Translations under genes and position numbers: made by a program
DNA from: Bacteroidota bacterium
GTDB taxonomy: Bacteria; Bacteroidota; Bacteroidia; Bacteroidales; P3
DNA length: 44,191 nt
Assembly: GCA_017860255.1 (NCBI GenBank)
Contig: JAFNAR010000022.1
Coordinates: 1-44,191 of the forward strand
Reading direction: 5' to 3'
Notes under the pieces: generated by a model
Databases searched by the model: none
What the model was told of the DNA's origin: nothing
What the model saw: only the letters and a program-made list of their open reading frames with translations
Shown here: one piece after another, positions 9,731 through 18,949 of the stretch
How the letters are laid out: every line of letters begins with the position of its first letter
How positions within the stretch are numbered: the stretch's first letter is position 1

Positions 9731-11155
9731 TTAATTTACGATAAGCTTCTTAGAATTTGAGTATTTTCCACTTCTTAGATTTATTATATAGGTTCCCTTT
9801 CTTAAATTTCTTGTATTAATTACTACCTCTGCCTTTTCGTTAATTAGAGAGGCCTTAATATTTTCAATTAATCTTCCTTTAATATCATAAATCAAAATAT
9901 TCAAGTCTTGATTCAAACCCTCAACCACAAGTTTTGCCTCTGTATTTGCAGGATTTGGGTAAAGAAGAAAATCTTGTCCATTAAAACTAATCACTTCACT
10001 AAGAGAAATAACAATATTCTTTAATGAATAAAATAAATAAGTAGAGTCTTTATTCCAAGAATTTATATCATCATAATTGAATCTTGAGTAAGCAATATGA
10101 GTAAGCATATTATTTAATCCATCTAAATGCTCTGGCTTCAAATTGCCCAATTTATCAGAAAATTGTAAAATATCCTGTTGAGTATAATTATATTCAAATA
10201 AGTTTTTTGTCTTTCTCGTACAAATCATTTCATCATTAAAATCGGTAAATGTATTAATGAGGGTTTGATTATTATTATTGTCGAAATAGAAAGAATCAAT
10301 GCTTTGAAGGACGTAGTCAGTTGTTGTATTGTATGCAAAGGTCTTGCTTGAAACCATTAAATTATTAGGATTATATGTAAATTCTTGTTTCCGAAACGGT
10401 ATCCATGTATTATCATAGGTATTGAAATACTCAAAAATAACCTGAGTTAGTAGATTATTTGTATTATAAGTGTTAAGTGTTTTTGAACCATTGCTAATTT
10501 CTTCTTCACTATAAAACTCGTTGATATTACTAACTATGTTATTATTACTATCGTAAGAATATTCAAACTTGCAATATAATTGTTCTAATCCCTGAATTAT
10601 GTAATATGTTTTTTCCTCAGAGATTAAATTATCTGCATTATAATAATACTCAGTCCTTCCCATATATGTCCAAGAATTAGAGTCAGGGTTGAAATTATAG
10701 TAATCATCTTTTGTTAGTTGATTATTATTGTATTCTTTTAGGGTTTTGAAATTCAATTTTAATGCATTATCAACAATATTACTTATGATTATTGATATTA
10801 AGGTTTGGTTATTATCATAAAGATATTCTGTATTTTCACGTATTCGGTGATAATTTGAGTCATAGTCCCAAACAGAGAATACAGTGTTTATTATATTATC
10901 ATAATTATCATAAGTAAATTCATATTTTTTGATTCTACTTTTACTTATGATTAATCTCCCATATGTATCATATTCATAAACAAAAGGTCTGTCTAAATTA
11001 TAAGCATCAATGACACTGTCTAAAACCATTAATTGTATATTAGTATTGGATAATGTCTGAGAATTTGCATTATCTTTCTCTTCAATGCTTTGAGAAAATA
11101 TATTTTGAGAGCAAATAATAATGATACACAAAATAAGAGAATAAAGCTTTTTCAT
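9731..11155 (-). CDS. secreted protein with YD-like repeats and T9SS sorting domain
   Basis: A 474-residue exported protein. I place the start at the ATG at 11155 (MKKLYSLIL), which begins a clean signal peptide ending FSQS; an upstream in-frame start would put 16 charged residues before it. Residues about 50-340 hold repeats of roughly 40 residues with the pattern EYxYDxNNNLI, like YD/RHS-type repeats. The last 80 residues are a type IX sorting domain: LYPNPANTEAKL, then IYDIKGRLIE, then LRKGTYIINL. Such cargo crosses the outer membrane through the T9SS and is often anchored on the surface. Its function is unknown. The TATATTTG box at 11201-11208 is its promoter. Confidence 0.85.
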   Translation of the reverse strand: MKKLYSLILCIIIICSQNIFSQSIEEKDNANSQTLSNTNIQLMVLDSVIDAYNLDRPFVYEYDTYGRLIISKSRIKKYEFTYDNYDNIINTVFSVWDYDSNYHRIRENTEYLYDNNQTLISIIISNIVDNALKLNFKTLKEYNNNQLTKDDYYNFNPDSNSWTYMGRTEYYYNADNLISEEKTYYIIQGLEQLYCKFEYSYDSNNNIVSNINEFYSEEEISNGSKTLNTYNTNNLLTQVIFEYFNTYDNTWIPFRKQEFTYNPNNLMVSSKTFAYNTTTDYVLQSIDSFYFDNNNNQTLINTFTDFNDEMICTRKTKNLFEYNYTQQDILQFSDKLGNLKPEHLDGLNNMLTHIAYSRFNYDDINSWNKDSTYLFYSLKNIVISLSEVISFNGQDFLLYPNPANTEAKLVVEGLNQDLNILIYDIKGRLIENIKASLINEKAEVVINTRNLRKGTYIINLRSGKYSNSKKLIVN

Positions 11156-11200
11156 AATCCTTGGGTTTTTAGATATAAGGGAACTTCTAATAATATGCGT

Positions 11201-11208
11201 CAAATATA
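11201..11208 (-). promoter_or_regulatory. TATATTTG promoter box of the T9SS cargo gene
   Basis: The minus strand reads TATATTTG, a perfect -7 element, 45 bases upstream of the chosen ATG at 11155. The leader would be about 40 bases. This box supports the downstream ATG as the start. Confidence 0.55.
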
Positions 11209-11270
11209 CAATCTTTTTTTACTAAAGTGAAGTTTTGTGAATTAATTTTTAATTTTATTCTTAGTGCATA

Positions 11271-11299
11271 TTGGCTTATTAAAAATTATTGTATATTTG
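11271..11299 (+). promoter_or_regulatory. promoter of the five-gene operon at 11353-16352
   Basis: TTGG at 11271-11274 and TATATTTG at 11292-11299 fit the Bacteroidetes -33/-7 pattern. The leader to the ATG at 11353 is about 47 bases and contains the short palindrome TCGTTAACGA (11330-11339). This promoter and the one at 11201 are divergent within 200 bases. Confidence 0.6.
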
Positions 11300-11352
11300 C
11301 TTTCTGAATAATATCCTTGCGGGATTGTCGTTAACGATTAAAATTAATAAAT

Positions 11353-12774
11353 ATGAATTTTTTAGTTCAATATAAAAGCATATTAATAGCACTTGTTTGC
11401 CTACCAATTATTGGTTTTTCACAAAATAATTTAGAAAAGTCTTCTCCTGATTTTCAGTATGAAGATTATTCTAATTTCCTTCAATTTATGACAAAACCTA
11501 ATGCACTAACTAACCAAACTCTATACTTACCTAAAATTTCTGATACAATTGGTAAATACTTTTTTGTAGGTGAGATTGCAACTCCAGAAAAAGAAGATTT
11601 TAATAATATAGATTATTATCAGCTTAAAAGAATGTCTGAAAAAAGACTGAAAGAGATGAAAAACAATTGGTTTGTTGTTGTAGGATATATTGCTGATAAG
11701 ATTGCTTACGATAAGGTTTACTATGCTGACAGGGAAAAACAAGACTTCAAAACTTTAAGATATGATTTCATTAAATTAGTTGTTGGAAATACAGAAGATA
11801 CAGTATTTTATAAATATGATGATTTTTGGAATCGTTATAACTTCCCTTTTGTTCCAATGTCTTATTATAATGCTAATAAAAATGAATATCCAAAGAATAA
11901 ATATTCTAATGAAGATTTAAGTTTGGCTACTTATGATAGAAATTCAAATTATGCATTTATTCCTAAAAATCTTGTAGGAGAAAGACTATATTTACCTGTT
12001 TTAACTCAAGAAAACTATGAAAGGCTTTTCAATGGAACAAGATTATATAATTATGATGATGATAGTAGAAAATATTCTTTTGCTCCAATGCCACAAGGTA
12101 AAGCAAAACAAATGCAAGGAAAAACTTATTTAGTTGCAGACTGGGTGCATGATGCAGAAGGATTGACTGATGTTTATTTAAAATTGGTTGTTCCTGGCTC
12201 AAGAGATACTGCTTATTATAAATATCCAATTGTAAGTCAAAGAAGTATTTTCCCTTTTGTTGTTGAATCATTTTTGAAAAAAGCCAAAGAAGATTATTTG
12301 TATAGAGAATTTGTATATAGAGGCGAAAAGTACAAAACAACAGTTATTGATACAAAGCGTAAAACACCTGTTACAATAAATCGTGGAGATGTATTTCAAT
12401 GTATTGATTTCTTGGTAAAAGATGGAAAATTCCAAATGCTTTTAAGAAATAAAAAAGGAAGAAAATTTTATCTTGCTGCTGATTACAATTTGGGAGATAA
12501 ATTAAGTTTTTCTCATTCTTTAATTGAAGGTAATAAAGTGCTGAAATATAAAGATACTTACACTACACATTTTAACTCAATTCTTCAAAAGGAATTAATT
12601 CCTACAATGACAATTAATATGGCTCAAATGTCTTGGGGAAAACCAGAAAGAGAAGTAATGAATAATTTTGATGGAAGTAATCGCCATTGGTTCTATTTTG
12701 GAAATATATATGTTATTTATAAGAACAATAAGCTTTATCGAGTAGCAATGATTCCTAAAGATTTACGTCTATGA
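11353..12774 (+). CDS. exported protein of unknown function with internal duplication
   Basis: A 473-residue protein with a signal peptide ending near residue 24 (IGFSQ). I do not recognise the family. It contains an internal repeat of about 136 residues. Around residue 141 there is KLVVGNTEDTVFYKY followed by FPFV, and around residue 277 there is KLVVPGSRDTAYYKY followed by FPFV. A weaker third copy may cover the C-terminus. The repeated unit is rich in Tyr and Lys and looks like a beta-rich domain. It is the first gene of a chain of five overlapping genes; its TGA overlaps the next ATG in ATGA. Its periplasmic or surface location is inferred from the signal peptide. Confidence 0.8.
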   Translation: MNFLVQYKSILIALVCLPIIGFSQNNLEKSSPDFQYEDYSNFLQFMTKPNALTNQTLYLPKISDTIGKYFFVGEIATPEKEDFNNIDYYQLKRMSEKRLKEMKNNWFVVVGYIADKIAYDKVYYADREKQDFKTLRYDFIKLVVGNTEDTVFYKYDDFWNRYNFPFVPMSYYNANKNEYPKNKYSNEDLSLATYDRNSNYAFIPKNLVGERLYLPVLTQENYERLFNGTRLYNYDDDSRKYSFAPMPQGKAKQMQGKTYLVADWVHDAEGLTDVYLKLVVPGSRDTAYYKYPIVSQRSIFPFVVESFLKKAKEDYLYREFVYRGEKYKTTVIDTKRKTPVTINRGDVFQCIDFLVKDGKFQMLLRNKKGRKFYLAADYNLGDKLSFSHSLIEGNKVLKYKDTYTTHFNSILQKELIPTMTINMAQMSWGKPEREVMNNFDGSNRHWFYFGNIYVIYKNNKLYRVAMIPKDLRL

Positions 12775-14186
12775 ACGAAGAATTTGACGAATTAGATGAG
12801 GATTTAAACGAACTAATTGAAAAGTTTGAGAATTGCTTGTTTAATGACCAAAGTTGCTTTTTTGATTCTGAAGACTTATTAGAAATTATTGATCACTATT
12901 TTGCTTCTGATGCAACTCAAATGGCAAAATCTGCAGTTGAGTTTGCTTTAAGCCTTTACCCTAATGAAATTAAATTTCTAATCAGGCAAGCTCAATGTAT
13001 TTCATTAGAAGAATCTCCACAAAAAGCAATAAAAATTTTAGAAGAGCAAAGAGAAAAAACTCCAAATGACGATAGTTTAATTTTTGCTTTAGCAACATTA
13101 TATTCTCAAGCAGGTTTAAGTTCTAAAGCTATAAATCTTTATAAATATCTTCTTAAATTAGATGATAAAGATATTGAAACATACATATTATTAGGAGAAG
13201 AGTATGTTTCAACTGAAAATTATTCTTCAGCAGTAAAAGTTTTCAAGAAAGCACTTTTAATTAGTCCTACAGATGAATCTTTACTGCAAAATTTTGCTTA
13301 TGCTGCTCAATTTCTTGATGATAATGAATCTTCAGTTTTGTTTTTAAAGAAGCTATGCGAGAAAAAACCTTTTTCAGAACAGAATTGGATAGCTTATTCA
13401 AATTTACTTTTCAATATAGGAAACTATTTTGATTCAATTACAGCATTGGATTTGGCAATTGCAATAAATGACAAAAATGCTGAAGCTTATCTAAGTAAAG
13501 CAGAAGCTTATATTTCTCTGGAGAATTATTCTGAAGCAATTAATTGTTTTCATGAAGCTCTTGAAATAAAACCAGATGAACATATTATTCTTTTCTTTTT
13601 AGGAGATGCTTATGAAAAGCAAAACAATTTTGAAAAGGCTATTTATTATTTTAAAGAAGCAACTAAGAAACTTGAATTTTTCGCAGATGCATGGTTAGGA
13701 TTATCTATGAGTTATTTTGAAAAAAATGATTTTACTAATGCTGAACCAAACATTAAAAGAGCAATTGAACTTGAACCACAAAACATTCATTATAAACTTA
13801 CTTATGCAGAAATGCTATATAAAGAGAATTACATAAGTTTAAGTGAAGATATATATCAAACTCTTTATGAAGAAGGTGAAGAATTGGCAATAGTTACAAT
13901 AAACTGGGCAATGGCAATGGTGTCAAATAATAGACTAATGGAAGCTATTAATCTATTAAGAGAAACCATAGATAATAATAAATTTGAAGAACCGGGTATT
14001 TATTTTACATTAATAGAATTATCTTCAAGAGAATCATATTTAAAAGATCATTTAGAAGATTATCTGTTTAGACTTTTGCTCAATTATGATGTGTCTTTAA
14101 AAATGTTAGAAGAATATTGTCCTTCTCTATTAAAAAATCCTAATTACGAAACCCTAATTAAAACATATATTAATGAAAAAGATTAA
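12771..14186 (+). CDS. tetratricopeptide repeat protein
   Basis: A 471-residue protein made almost wholly of TPR units from about residue 35 to 370, for example AIKILEEQREKTPND and AINCFHEALEIKPDEHIILF. The spacing of Ala, Tyr and Pro is typical. The N-terminus is very acidic (EEFDELDEDLNELIE) and has no signal peptide, so it is probably cytoplasmic and acts as a binding scaffold. Its start overlaps the upstream stop (ATGA) and its stop overlaps the DedA start by 14 bases, so translation is probably coupled. The binding partner is unknown. Confidence 0.85.
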   Translation: MNEEFDELDEDLNELIEKFENCLFNDQSCFFDSEDLLEIIDHYFASDATQMAKSAVEFALSLYPNEIKFLIRQAQCISLEESPQKAIKILEEQREKTPNDDSLIFALATLYSQAGLSSKAINLYKYLLKLDDKDIETYILLGEEYVSTENYSSAVKVFKKALLISPTDESLLQNFAYAAQFLDDNESSVLFLKKLCEKKPFSEQNWIAYSNLLFNIGNYFDSITALDLAIAINDKNAEAYLSKAEAYISLENYSEAINCFHEALEIKPDEHIILFFLGDAYEKQNNFEKAIYYFKEATKKLEFFADAWLGLSMSYFEKNDFTNAEPNIKRAIELEPQNIHYKLTYAEMLYKENYISLSEDIYQTLYEEGEELAIVTINWAMAMVSNNRLMEAINLLRETIDNNKFEEPGIYFTLIELSSRESYLKDHLEDYLFRLLLNYDVSLKMLEEYCPSLLKNPNYETLIKTYINEKD

Positions 14187-14922
14187 GTTAATAACAATAA
14201 TACTTTTATTATCTATAATACTTCCAACACTAAAAGCAAATACAGCAGATACTATTCCAACAAAAAAAACTTCAACCTTTGAAAATGTTGCATCATGGTA
14301 TATGGACAATATGAACTATGGGACAATAACACTTTTTATGACAGTTGAAAGCACTTTCATTCCTTTCCCTTCGGAAATTATAGTCCCTCCTGCTGCATTT
14401 AAGGCTTCTCAAGAAGGTTCTGATTTAAATATTGTATTAGTTGTAATATTTGCAACCCTTGGTGCTTTATGTGGAGCTATGATAAATTATCATCTTGCTC
14501 TATGGCTTGGACGACCAATTGTTCATAAATTTGCTGAATCAAAAGTTGGAAAGATGTGTCTTTTAAGTAGTGCTAAGGTACAAAAAGCAGAAGATTATTT
14601 TGTAAAACATGGAAAGAGCTCTACATTTATTGGAAGATTAGTTCCAGGAATTCGACATCTAATATCAATACCAGCAGGTCTTGCTAAGATGAAATTATTA
14701 CCTTTTACTATATTTACTGTTCTAGGTGCTGGAATATGGAATATAATACTTGCATTAATGGGATATATTGCACAAAATAATACTGATACGATTAATAAAT
14801 ATAGCTCAGAGCTTTCTTATATATTACTTGGACTTGGAGTTTTATTTATTATTTATTTGGTATATAGTAATTTTATTAAGAAAAAGAAAGTTAAAAATCA
14901 AAAATTAAATAATGAAGATTAA
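14173..14922 (+). CDS. DedA family membrane protein
   Basis: A 249-residue inner-membrane protein. The family signatures are present: ESTFIPFPSEIIVPPA near residues 57-72, and GRLVPGIRHLISIPAGLAKM near 156-175, including the conserved arginines and proline of the re-entrant region. DedA proteins are linked to flipping of undecaprenyl phosphate or phosphatidylethanolamine and to membrane potential. An N-terminal signal-like helix precedes the domain and a lysine-rich tail ends it. It overlaps the TPR gene by 14 bases and aroE by 11. The lipid it handles is not shown by the sequence. Confidence 0.9.
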   Translation: MKKIKLITIILLLSIILPTLKANTADTIPTKKTSTFENVASWYMDNMNYGTITLFMTVESTFIPFPSEIIVPPAAFKASQEGSDLNIVLVVIFATLGALCGAMINYHLALWLGRPIVHKFAESKVGKMCLLSSAKVQKAEDYFVKHGKSSTFIGRLVPGIRHLISIPAGLAKMKLLPFTIFTVLGAGIWNIILALMGYIAQNNTDTINKYSSELSYILLGLGVLFIIYLVYSNFIKKKKVKNQKLNNED

Positions 14923-15688
14923 ACTCTTTGGTTTAATTGGTCATCCATTAGAACATTCATTTTCGGAGTCTTATTTTAAAGAGAAATTTCTTAGAGAAGG
15001 AATTGAAAATTGTATTTATAAGAATTTCGAAGTCTCTTCATTGGAAAATTTTATAAGTGAAATAAAATCAAGTAACACTCAAAGTAATTATAGTGAACTT
15101 GAGGGTTTTAATGTTACAATGCCTTATAAAGAAGAGATAATTCCATATTTAGATTTTTTGGATAAAGATGCAAAAGAAATTAGCGCTGTTAACGTTGTAA
15201 GAATAGAAAAAAAAGAAAATCAAAAAATTTTAAAAGGATATAATACAGATACTTTTGGGTTTGAAAAATCTTTATTAGAAAATCTTGAAAATAAAAATAT
15301 TATGGCTCTTATCTTAGGTAGTGGTGGAGCATCTAAAGCAGTTTCCTTTACGCTTAAAAAACTTAATATTCCATATAAAATTATAACTCGAAAAAGTCTT
15401 CTTTTAGACAATGAAATTAATTATGCTTCACTTATTCCTACTTTAATTGAAACACATAAGTTAATAATTAACACAACTCCATTAGGAATGCTACCTTATT
15501 TAATGCAAATGCCAGATATAGACATTGAATATATTACAAACAAACATATTGTTTTTGATTTGATTTATAATCCTGAAGAAACACTTTTACTTAAGATGGC
15601 TAAAACAAAAGGCGCAAAAACAATTAATGGATTTGATATGCTTTGCTATCAAGCAGAACAATCGTGGAGGATTTGGAATGCCAAATAA
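14912..15688 (+). CDS. aroE: shikimate dehydrogenase
   Basis: A 258-residue enzyme that reduces 3-dehydroshikimate to shikimate with NADPH, step four of the shikimate pathway. Visible motifs are the substrate-binding start GLIGHPLEHSFSESYF, GFNVTMPYKE with the catalytic lysine, GYNTDTFGF with the catalytic aspartate, LGSGGASKAV for the nucleotide, NTTPLGM, and the C-terminal GFDMLCYQAEQSW. It is slightly shorter than the E. coli enzyme (272) but complete. It overlaps DedA by 11 bases and the M50 gene by 11 bases. Confidence 0.95.
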   Translation: MKIKLFGLIGHPLEHSFSESYFKEKFLREGIENCIYKNFEVSSLENFISEIKSSNTQSNYSELEGFNVTMPYKEEIIPYLDFLDKDAKEISAVNVVRIEKKENQKILKGYNTDTFGFEKSLLENLENKNIMALILGSGGASKAVSFTLKKLNIPYKIITRKSLLLDNEINYASLIPTLIETHKLIINTTPLGMLPYLMQMPDIDIEYITNKHIVFDLIYNPEETLLLKMAKTKGAKTINGFDMLCYQAEQSWRIWNAK

Positions 15689-16352
15689 GATATTTATTAT
15701 TGTAAGTTTGATATTAATAATCTTAGTTATTAGAATTAAGAATATAGGAATAGCATTTCGTTCAATCAATACTCTAATTCATGAACTTTCACATGCCTTT
15801 ATTGCGCTTTTGACTGGTGGACATGTAAGTGAGATAAAGCTTAATGATAACGCGTCTGGTTCATGCACAACAAAATCAAAAGGCAAATTTAAAGTATTTT
15901 TAGTCTCAAGTGCTGGATATATTTTTTCTGCACTATTCTCCTATTTGCTTTTTTATTCATTAGGTAAGTCTTGGAACCATTATTTCTTTTATTTTTTCTT
16001 GAGTATCTCTATTATTGCTCTAATATTTTGGATAAGAAATCTCTATGGAATACTTTGGACTTTGATTTTTGCTTCATTAAATCTTGCATTAATTCTTATT
16101 CCTAATACAATTCTTAATTTTTCTAACCATATTATAATGGTATTTGGATTTATAATAGCTATAGATAATTTTTTTGCAACCTTATGGCTTTGCTATATTT
16201 CAATAACTCAACCCAAAAAAGCTGGTGATGCTACCAATATAGCCAAAACAACAAAAATTCCAGCAATATTTTGGGCATTGATTTTTCTATCAATATCTAT
16301 TCTAATTGGCTATAAATCATATCTTATATTCTTGCCACTTTTTAAATTATAA
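15678..16352 (+). CDS. M50 family metallopeptidase (M50B-like)
   Basis: A 224-residue membrane zinc peptidase. I choose the ATG at 15678: it is preceded by GGAGG at 15666-15670, one of the few SD-like sites here, and starts right at a hydrophobic helix; the frame extends further upstream only inside aroE. The zinc motif is HELSH at residues 35-39 in a membrane-proximal helix, followed by LLTGGHVSEIKL and GYIFSALFSY, as in the M50B-like family (PF13398). The third zinc ligand is not obvious by eye. It overlaps aroE by 11 bases. It may be an intramembrane or housekeeping protease; no substrate can be named. Confidence 0.8.
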   Translation: MPNKIFIIVSLILIILVIRIKNIGIAFRSINTLIHELSHAFIALLTGGHVSEIKLNDNASGSCTTKSKGKFKVFLVSSAGYIFSALFSYLLFYSLGKSWNHYFFYFFLSISIIALIFWIRNLYGILWTLIFASLNLALILIPNTILNFSNHIIMVFGFIIAIDNFFATLWLCYISITQPKKAGDATNIAKTTKIPAIFWALIFLSISILIGYKSYLIFLPLFKL

Positions 16353-16481
16353 AGATAGAATCAAAACTATAAAAAAGTATATAAAGTTTTTCCAAATAAT
16401 ATCCTTTGATTTTTATAATGCATTTATTCATAAAAAATCATATTTAATACCTGTCTACAAAATATGTTTAATCTTTATTCG

Positions 16482-16510
16482 TTTGGTTTGTAAAAATATA
16501 ACTATCTTTG
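16482..16510 (+). promoter_or_regulatory. promoter of the bamD operon, abutting the start codon
   Basis: TTTG at 16482-16485 (and again at 16487-16490) and TATCTTTG at 16503-16510 form a good Bacteroidetes promoter. The -7 box ends only six bases before the ATG at 16517, so the expected transcript begins at or next to the start codon. The rest of the gap 16353-16481 holds no feature that I can see. Confidence 0.6.
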
Positions 16511-16516
16511 CAACTT

Positions 16517-17314
16517 ATGAATAATAGAAATTTATCCTTAGTAGCTATTTTAATTTGCTTAATACTAACATCTTGCTCAGGAATTAAACATAAAAAACTT
16601 CTTAAAAGCAATGATAATGAAGCAAAATATGAGGCAGCGGTTGAAGCATTTAACCAAAAAGATTATTTTCACTCTACTCAATTGTTTGAAAATCTTTTAT
16701 TGTATTATCGAGGAAGAGATAAGGCAGAAAGTGTTAATCTTTATTACGCAAAAAGTCTTTTAGGTTCTGGTGATTATTATGGAGCTGGCTATCAATTTGA
16801 AAATTTCGTTCGTTGGTTTCCATTTTCAAAAGATGCTCAAGAAGCTCTTTTCCAAGCAGCTTATTGCAAGTATCTTGAATCTCCTGCCTATTCATTAGAT
16901 CAAACACTAACAAAAGAATCACTTCAACAATTCCAGTCGTTTGTTGATAAATATCCTTCTTCTCCAAAGGTTAAGGAAGCAAATGAGTATATGGATATTT
17001 TAAGGGATAAACTTATTAGAAAAGATTATGAGAATGCATACAATTACTATAAGACTGGAAATTATCAATCGGCTCAAGCTTCCTTAAAAACTTTTCTTAA
17101 CACTTATCCTGATGCAAAATTTAGAGAAGATGCAATGTATTATATAATCCTTTCTGGATATAAATTTGCAGACAATAGTATTTCTGACAAAAAACAAGAA
17201 AGATTTCAATCTGTAATAAATGAGTTTCAAAAGTTTGAAGCTCTTTACCCACAATCTTCAAAGCTTCCAGAGCTAAAGAAGATTAATGAAATCTGTTTGG
17301 AAAAAGTAAAATAA
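16517..17314 (+). CDS. bamD: outer membrane assembly lipoprotein BamD
   Basis: A 265-residue lipoprotein of the BAM complex, which inserts beta-barrel proteins into the outer membrane. The signal peptide ends in the lipobox LTSC with the lipidated cysteine at residue 20. TPR-like repeats follow, with the conserved stretch YYAKSLLGSGDYYGAGYQFE and FPFSKDAQEALF. I use the ATG at 16517 because a TTG nine bases upstream lies inside the promoter. The next genes rpoZ, coaBC and the porD-like gene give the order often seen in Bacteroidetes. Confidence 0.9.
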   Translation: MNNRNLSLVAILICLILTSCSGIKHKKLLKSNDNEAKYEAAVEAFNQKDYFHSTQLFENLLLYYRGRDKAESVNLYYAKSLLGSGDYYGAGYQFENFVRWFPFSKDAQEALFQAAYCKYLESPAYSLDQTLTKESLQQFQSFVDKYPSSPKVKEANEYMDILRDKLIRKDYENAYNYYKTGNYQSAQASLKTFLNTYPDAKFREDAMYYIILSGYKFADNSISDKKQERFQSVINEFQKFEALYPQSSKLPELKKINEICLEKVK

Positions 17315-17332
17315 TAATAATAAACATAGAAA

Positions 17333-17740
17333 ATGGATTACAAAAGAACAACAGCGGATAAAACGACTAAAACACGCAATCTTAATGATTTTAATAATAC
17401 AACAGAGAATGTTTATGAAACTGTTAGTATGATTTCAAAAAGAGCGAATCAAATTTCTCAAGATTTGAAACAAGAGCTTTATCGAAAAATTGAAGAATTC
17501 ACTTCTCAATCAGATAATCTTGAAGAAGTTTTTGAAAACAGAGAGCAAATTGAAATCACTCGTTTTTACGAACAACTTCCAAAACCTACACTTATTGCTA
17601 TTAATGAATATCTTAATGACCAAATAGTTTATCGCAATGATGAAAATGGTAAAGGAGTTGTAAGCGAAATGGTACTTGAAGTTCAACAAGCTATTGAAAA
17701 TAAAGAAAATAAAGAAAGAGCAAAAAGAGCAAAGAGATAA
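17333..17740 (+). CDS. rpoZ: RNA polymerase omega subunit, Bacteroidetes type
   Basis: A 135-residue protein. The N-terminal MDYKRTTADKTTKTRNL and the core VYETVSMISKRANQIS match the omega homologue of Bacteroidetes, which assists assembly of RNA polymerase. The motif NREQIEITRFYEQLPKPTLI is also characteristic of that version. The tail is very rich in Lys, Arg and Glu. It lies 18 bases after bamD and 18 bases before coaBC, which supports the call. Confidence 0.85.
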   Translation: MDYKRTTADKTTKTRNLNDFNNTTENVYETVSMISKRANQISQDLKQELYRKIEEFTSQSDNLEEVFENREQIEITRFYEQLPKPTLIAINEYLNDQIVYRNDENGKGVVSEMVLEVQQAIENKENKERAKRAKR

Positions 17741-17758
17741 TATAATTATTGAATTATA

Positions 17759-18949
17759 ATGCTTAAAGGAAAAAAAATTCTAATTGGCATAAGCGGAGGA
17801 ATTGCTGCTTACAAAACACCTTTATTAATAAGAGAATTAATAAAAAGGGATTGTCAAGTAAAAGTGGTTGTTACTAAAAATGCCTTAGAATTTGTTACCA
17901 TTACAACTCTTCAAACCTTATCACAAAATGAGGTTTATTATAATATGTTCTCGAATAATGAATATTCAACAGAACATATATCTTTAACTGATTGGGCAGA
18001 TTGTTTTGTTATTGCTCCTGCAACAGCTAATATAATTGGAAAGTTTTCAAGCGCCATTGCTGATTGCCCTCTTTCAACTTCTTTTTTAGCTTTTGATAAG
18101 GATGTTTTTATTGCTCCTTCAATGAATTCCAAAATGTATTCTAATCCCTTAGTAAAAAGAAATATTCAAACTCTTAAAGAAAATGGAGTGAATATTATTT
18201 CTTCTACACAAGGCTTTTTGGCTTGTGGATATGAAGGAGAAGGAAGAATGCAAGAGCCAATTGAAATAGTTAAATTTCTTGAAGAGTTTTATTCAAGAAA
18301 ACTTCAGTTGAAAAACAAAACCATTTTAGTTACTGCTGGAGGCACACATGAGCAAATAGATGCAGTAAGATATATTGGTAATAATTCATCTGGTAAAATG
18401 GGTTATTGTATTGCTGAAGAATTGGCTTCAAGGGGTGCAAATGTAATTTTAGTTTCTGCAAAGACTCATTTAGAAGTTCAAAACAACAGTATAAATCGTA
18501 TTAATGTTGTTTCTTCTGAAGAAATGTTTGTTCAAACTACCAAACACTTTCCAAAATGTGATGCTGCTATTCTTTCAGCTGCAGTTGCTGACTACAAACC
18601 AATTACTCAAGAAAAAAATAAAATTAAAAAAACTCAAACAAATTTAAACTTAACCCTTACTCCAACTAAAGATATTCTTGCAACATTGGGAAAAGAAAAA
18701 AAGAATAATCAAATTCTTGTTGGCTTTGCTTTAGAAACTAATGATGAATTGGAAAATGCTAAGAAGAAACTGATCAATAAAAATCTTGACTTTATTGTTT
18801 TAAATTCTCTAAATGATAAAGGTGCTGGATTTGGAACTCCAACCAATAAGATTACTATTATAGATAAGAATCAAAAAATAGAACATTTTAAACTTAAAAC
18901 AAAAGAAGAAGTTGCTGTAGATATTGTTAATAAGCTTGTTTCATTATGA
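17759..18949 (+). CDS. coaBC: bifunctional phosphopantothenoylcysteine decarboxylase/synthetase
   Basis: A 396-residue fusion enzyme of coenzyme A synthesis. The N-terminal flavoprotein decarboxylase (CoaC, about 1-180) shows GISGGIAAYK, the conserved HISL histidine, APATANIIGK, PSMNSKMY and the catalytic cysteine in LACGYEGEGRM. The C-terminal synthetase (CoaB, about 185-396) shows VTAGGTHEQID, RYIGNNSSGKMG and the AAVADYKP segment. It is full length. The last four bases overlap the next gene in ATGA, so the two are translationally coupled. PanD, another step of the same pathway, is encoded at 30349. Confidence 0.95.
   Translation: MLKGKKILIGISGGIAAYKTPLLIRELIKRDCQVKVVVTKNALEFVTITTLQTLSQNEVYYNMFSNNEYSTEHISLTDWADCFVIAPATANIIGKFSSAIADCPLSTSFLAFDKDVFIAPSMNSKMYSNPLVKRNIQTLKENGVNIISSTQGFLACGYEGEGRMQEPIEIVKFLEEFYSRKLQLKNKTILVTAGGTHEQIDAVRYIGNNSSGKMGYCIAEELASRGANVILVSAKTHLEVQNNSINRINVVSSEEMFVQTTKHFPKCDAAILSAAVADYKPITQEKNKIKKTQTNLNLTLTPTKDILATLGKEKKNNQILVGFALETNDELENAKKKLINKNLDFIVLNSLNDKGAGFGTPTNKITIIDKNQKIEHFKLKTKEEVAVDIVNKLVSL

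Noticed and set aside
12029-12340. 103-codon minus-strand frame inside the exported repeat protein gene
   Set aside because: The plus-strand gene is supported by signal peptide, promoter and overlap with its neighbour; the antisense frame is Leu/Tyr-rich and has no start context.
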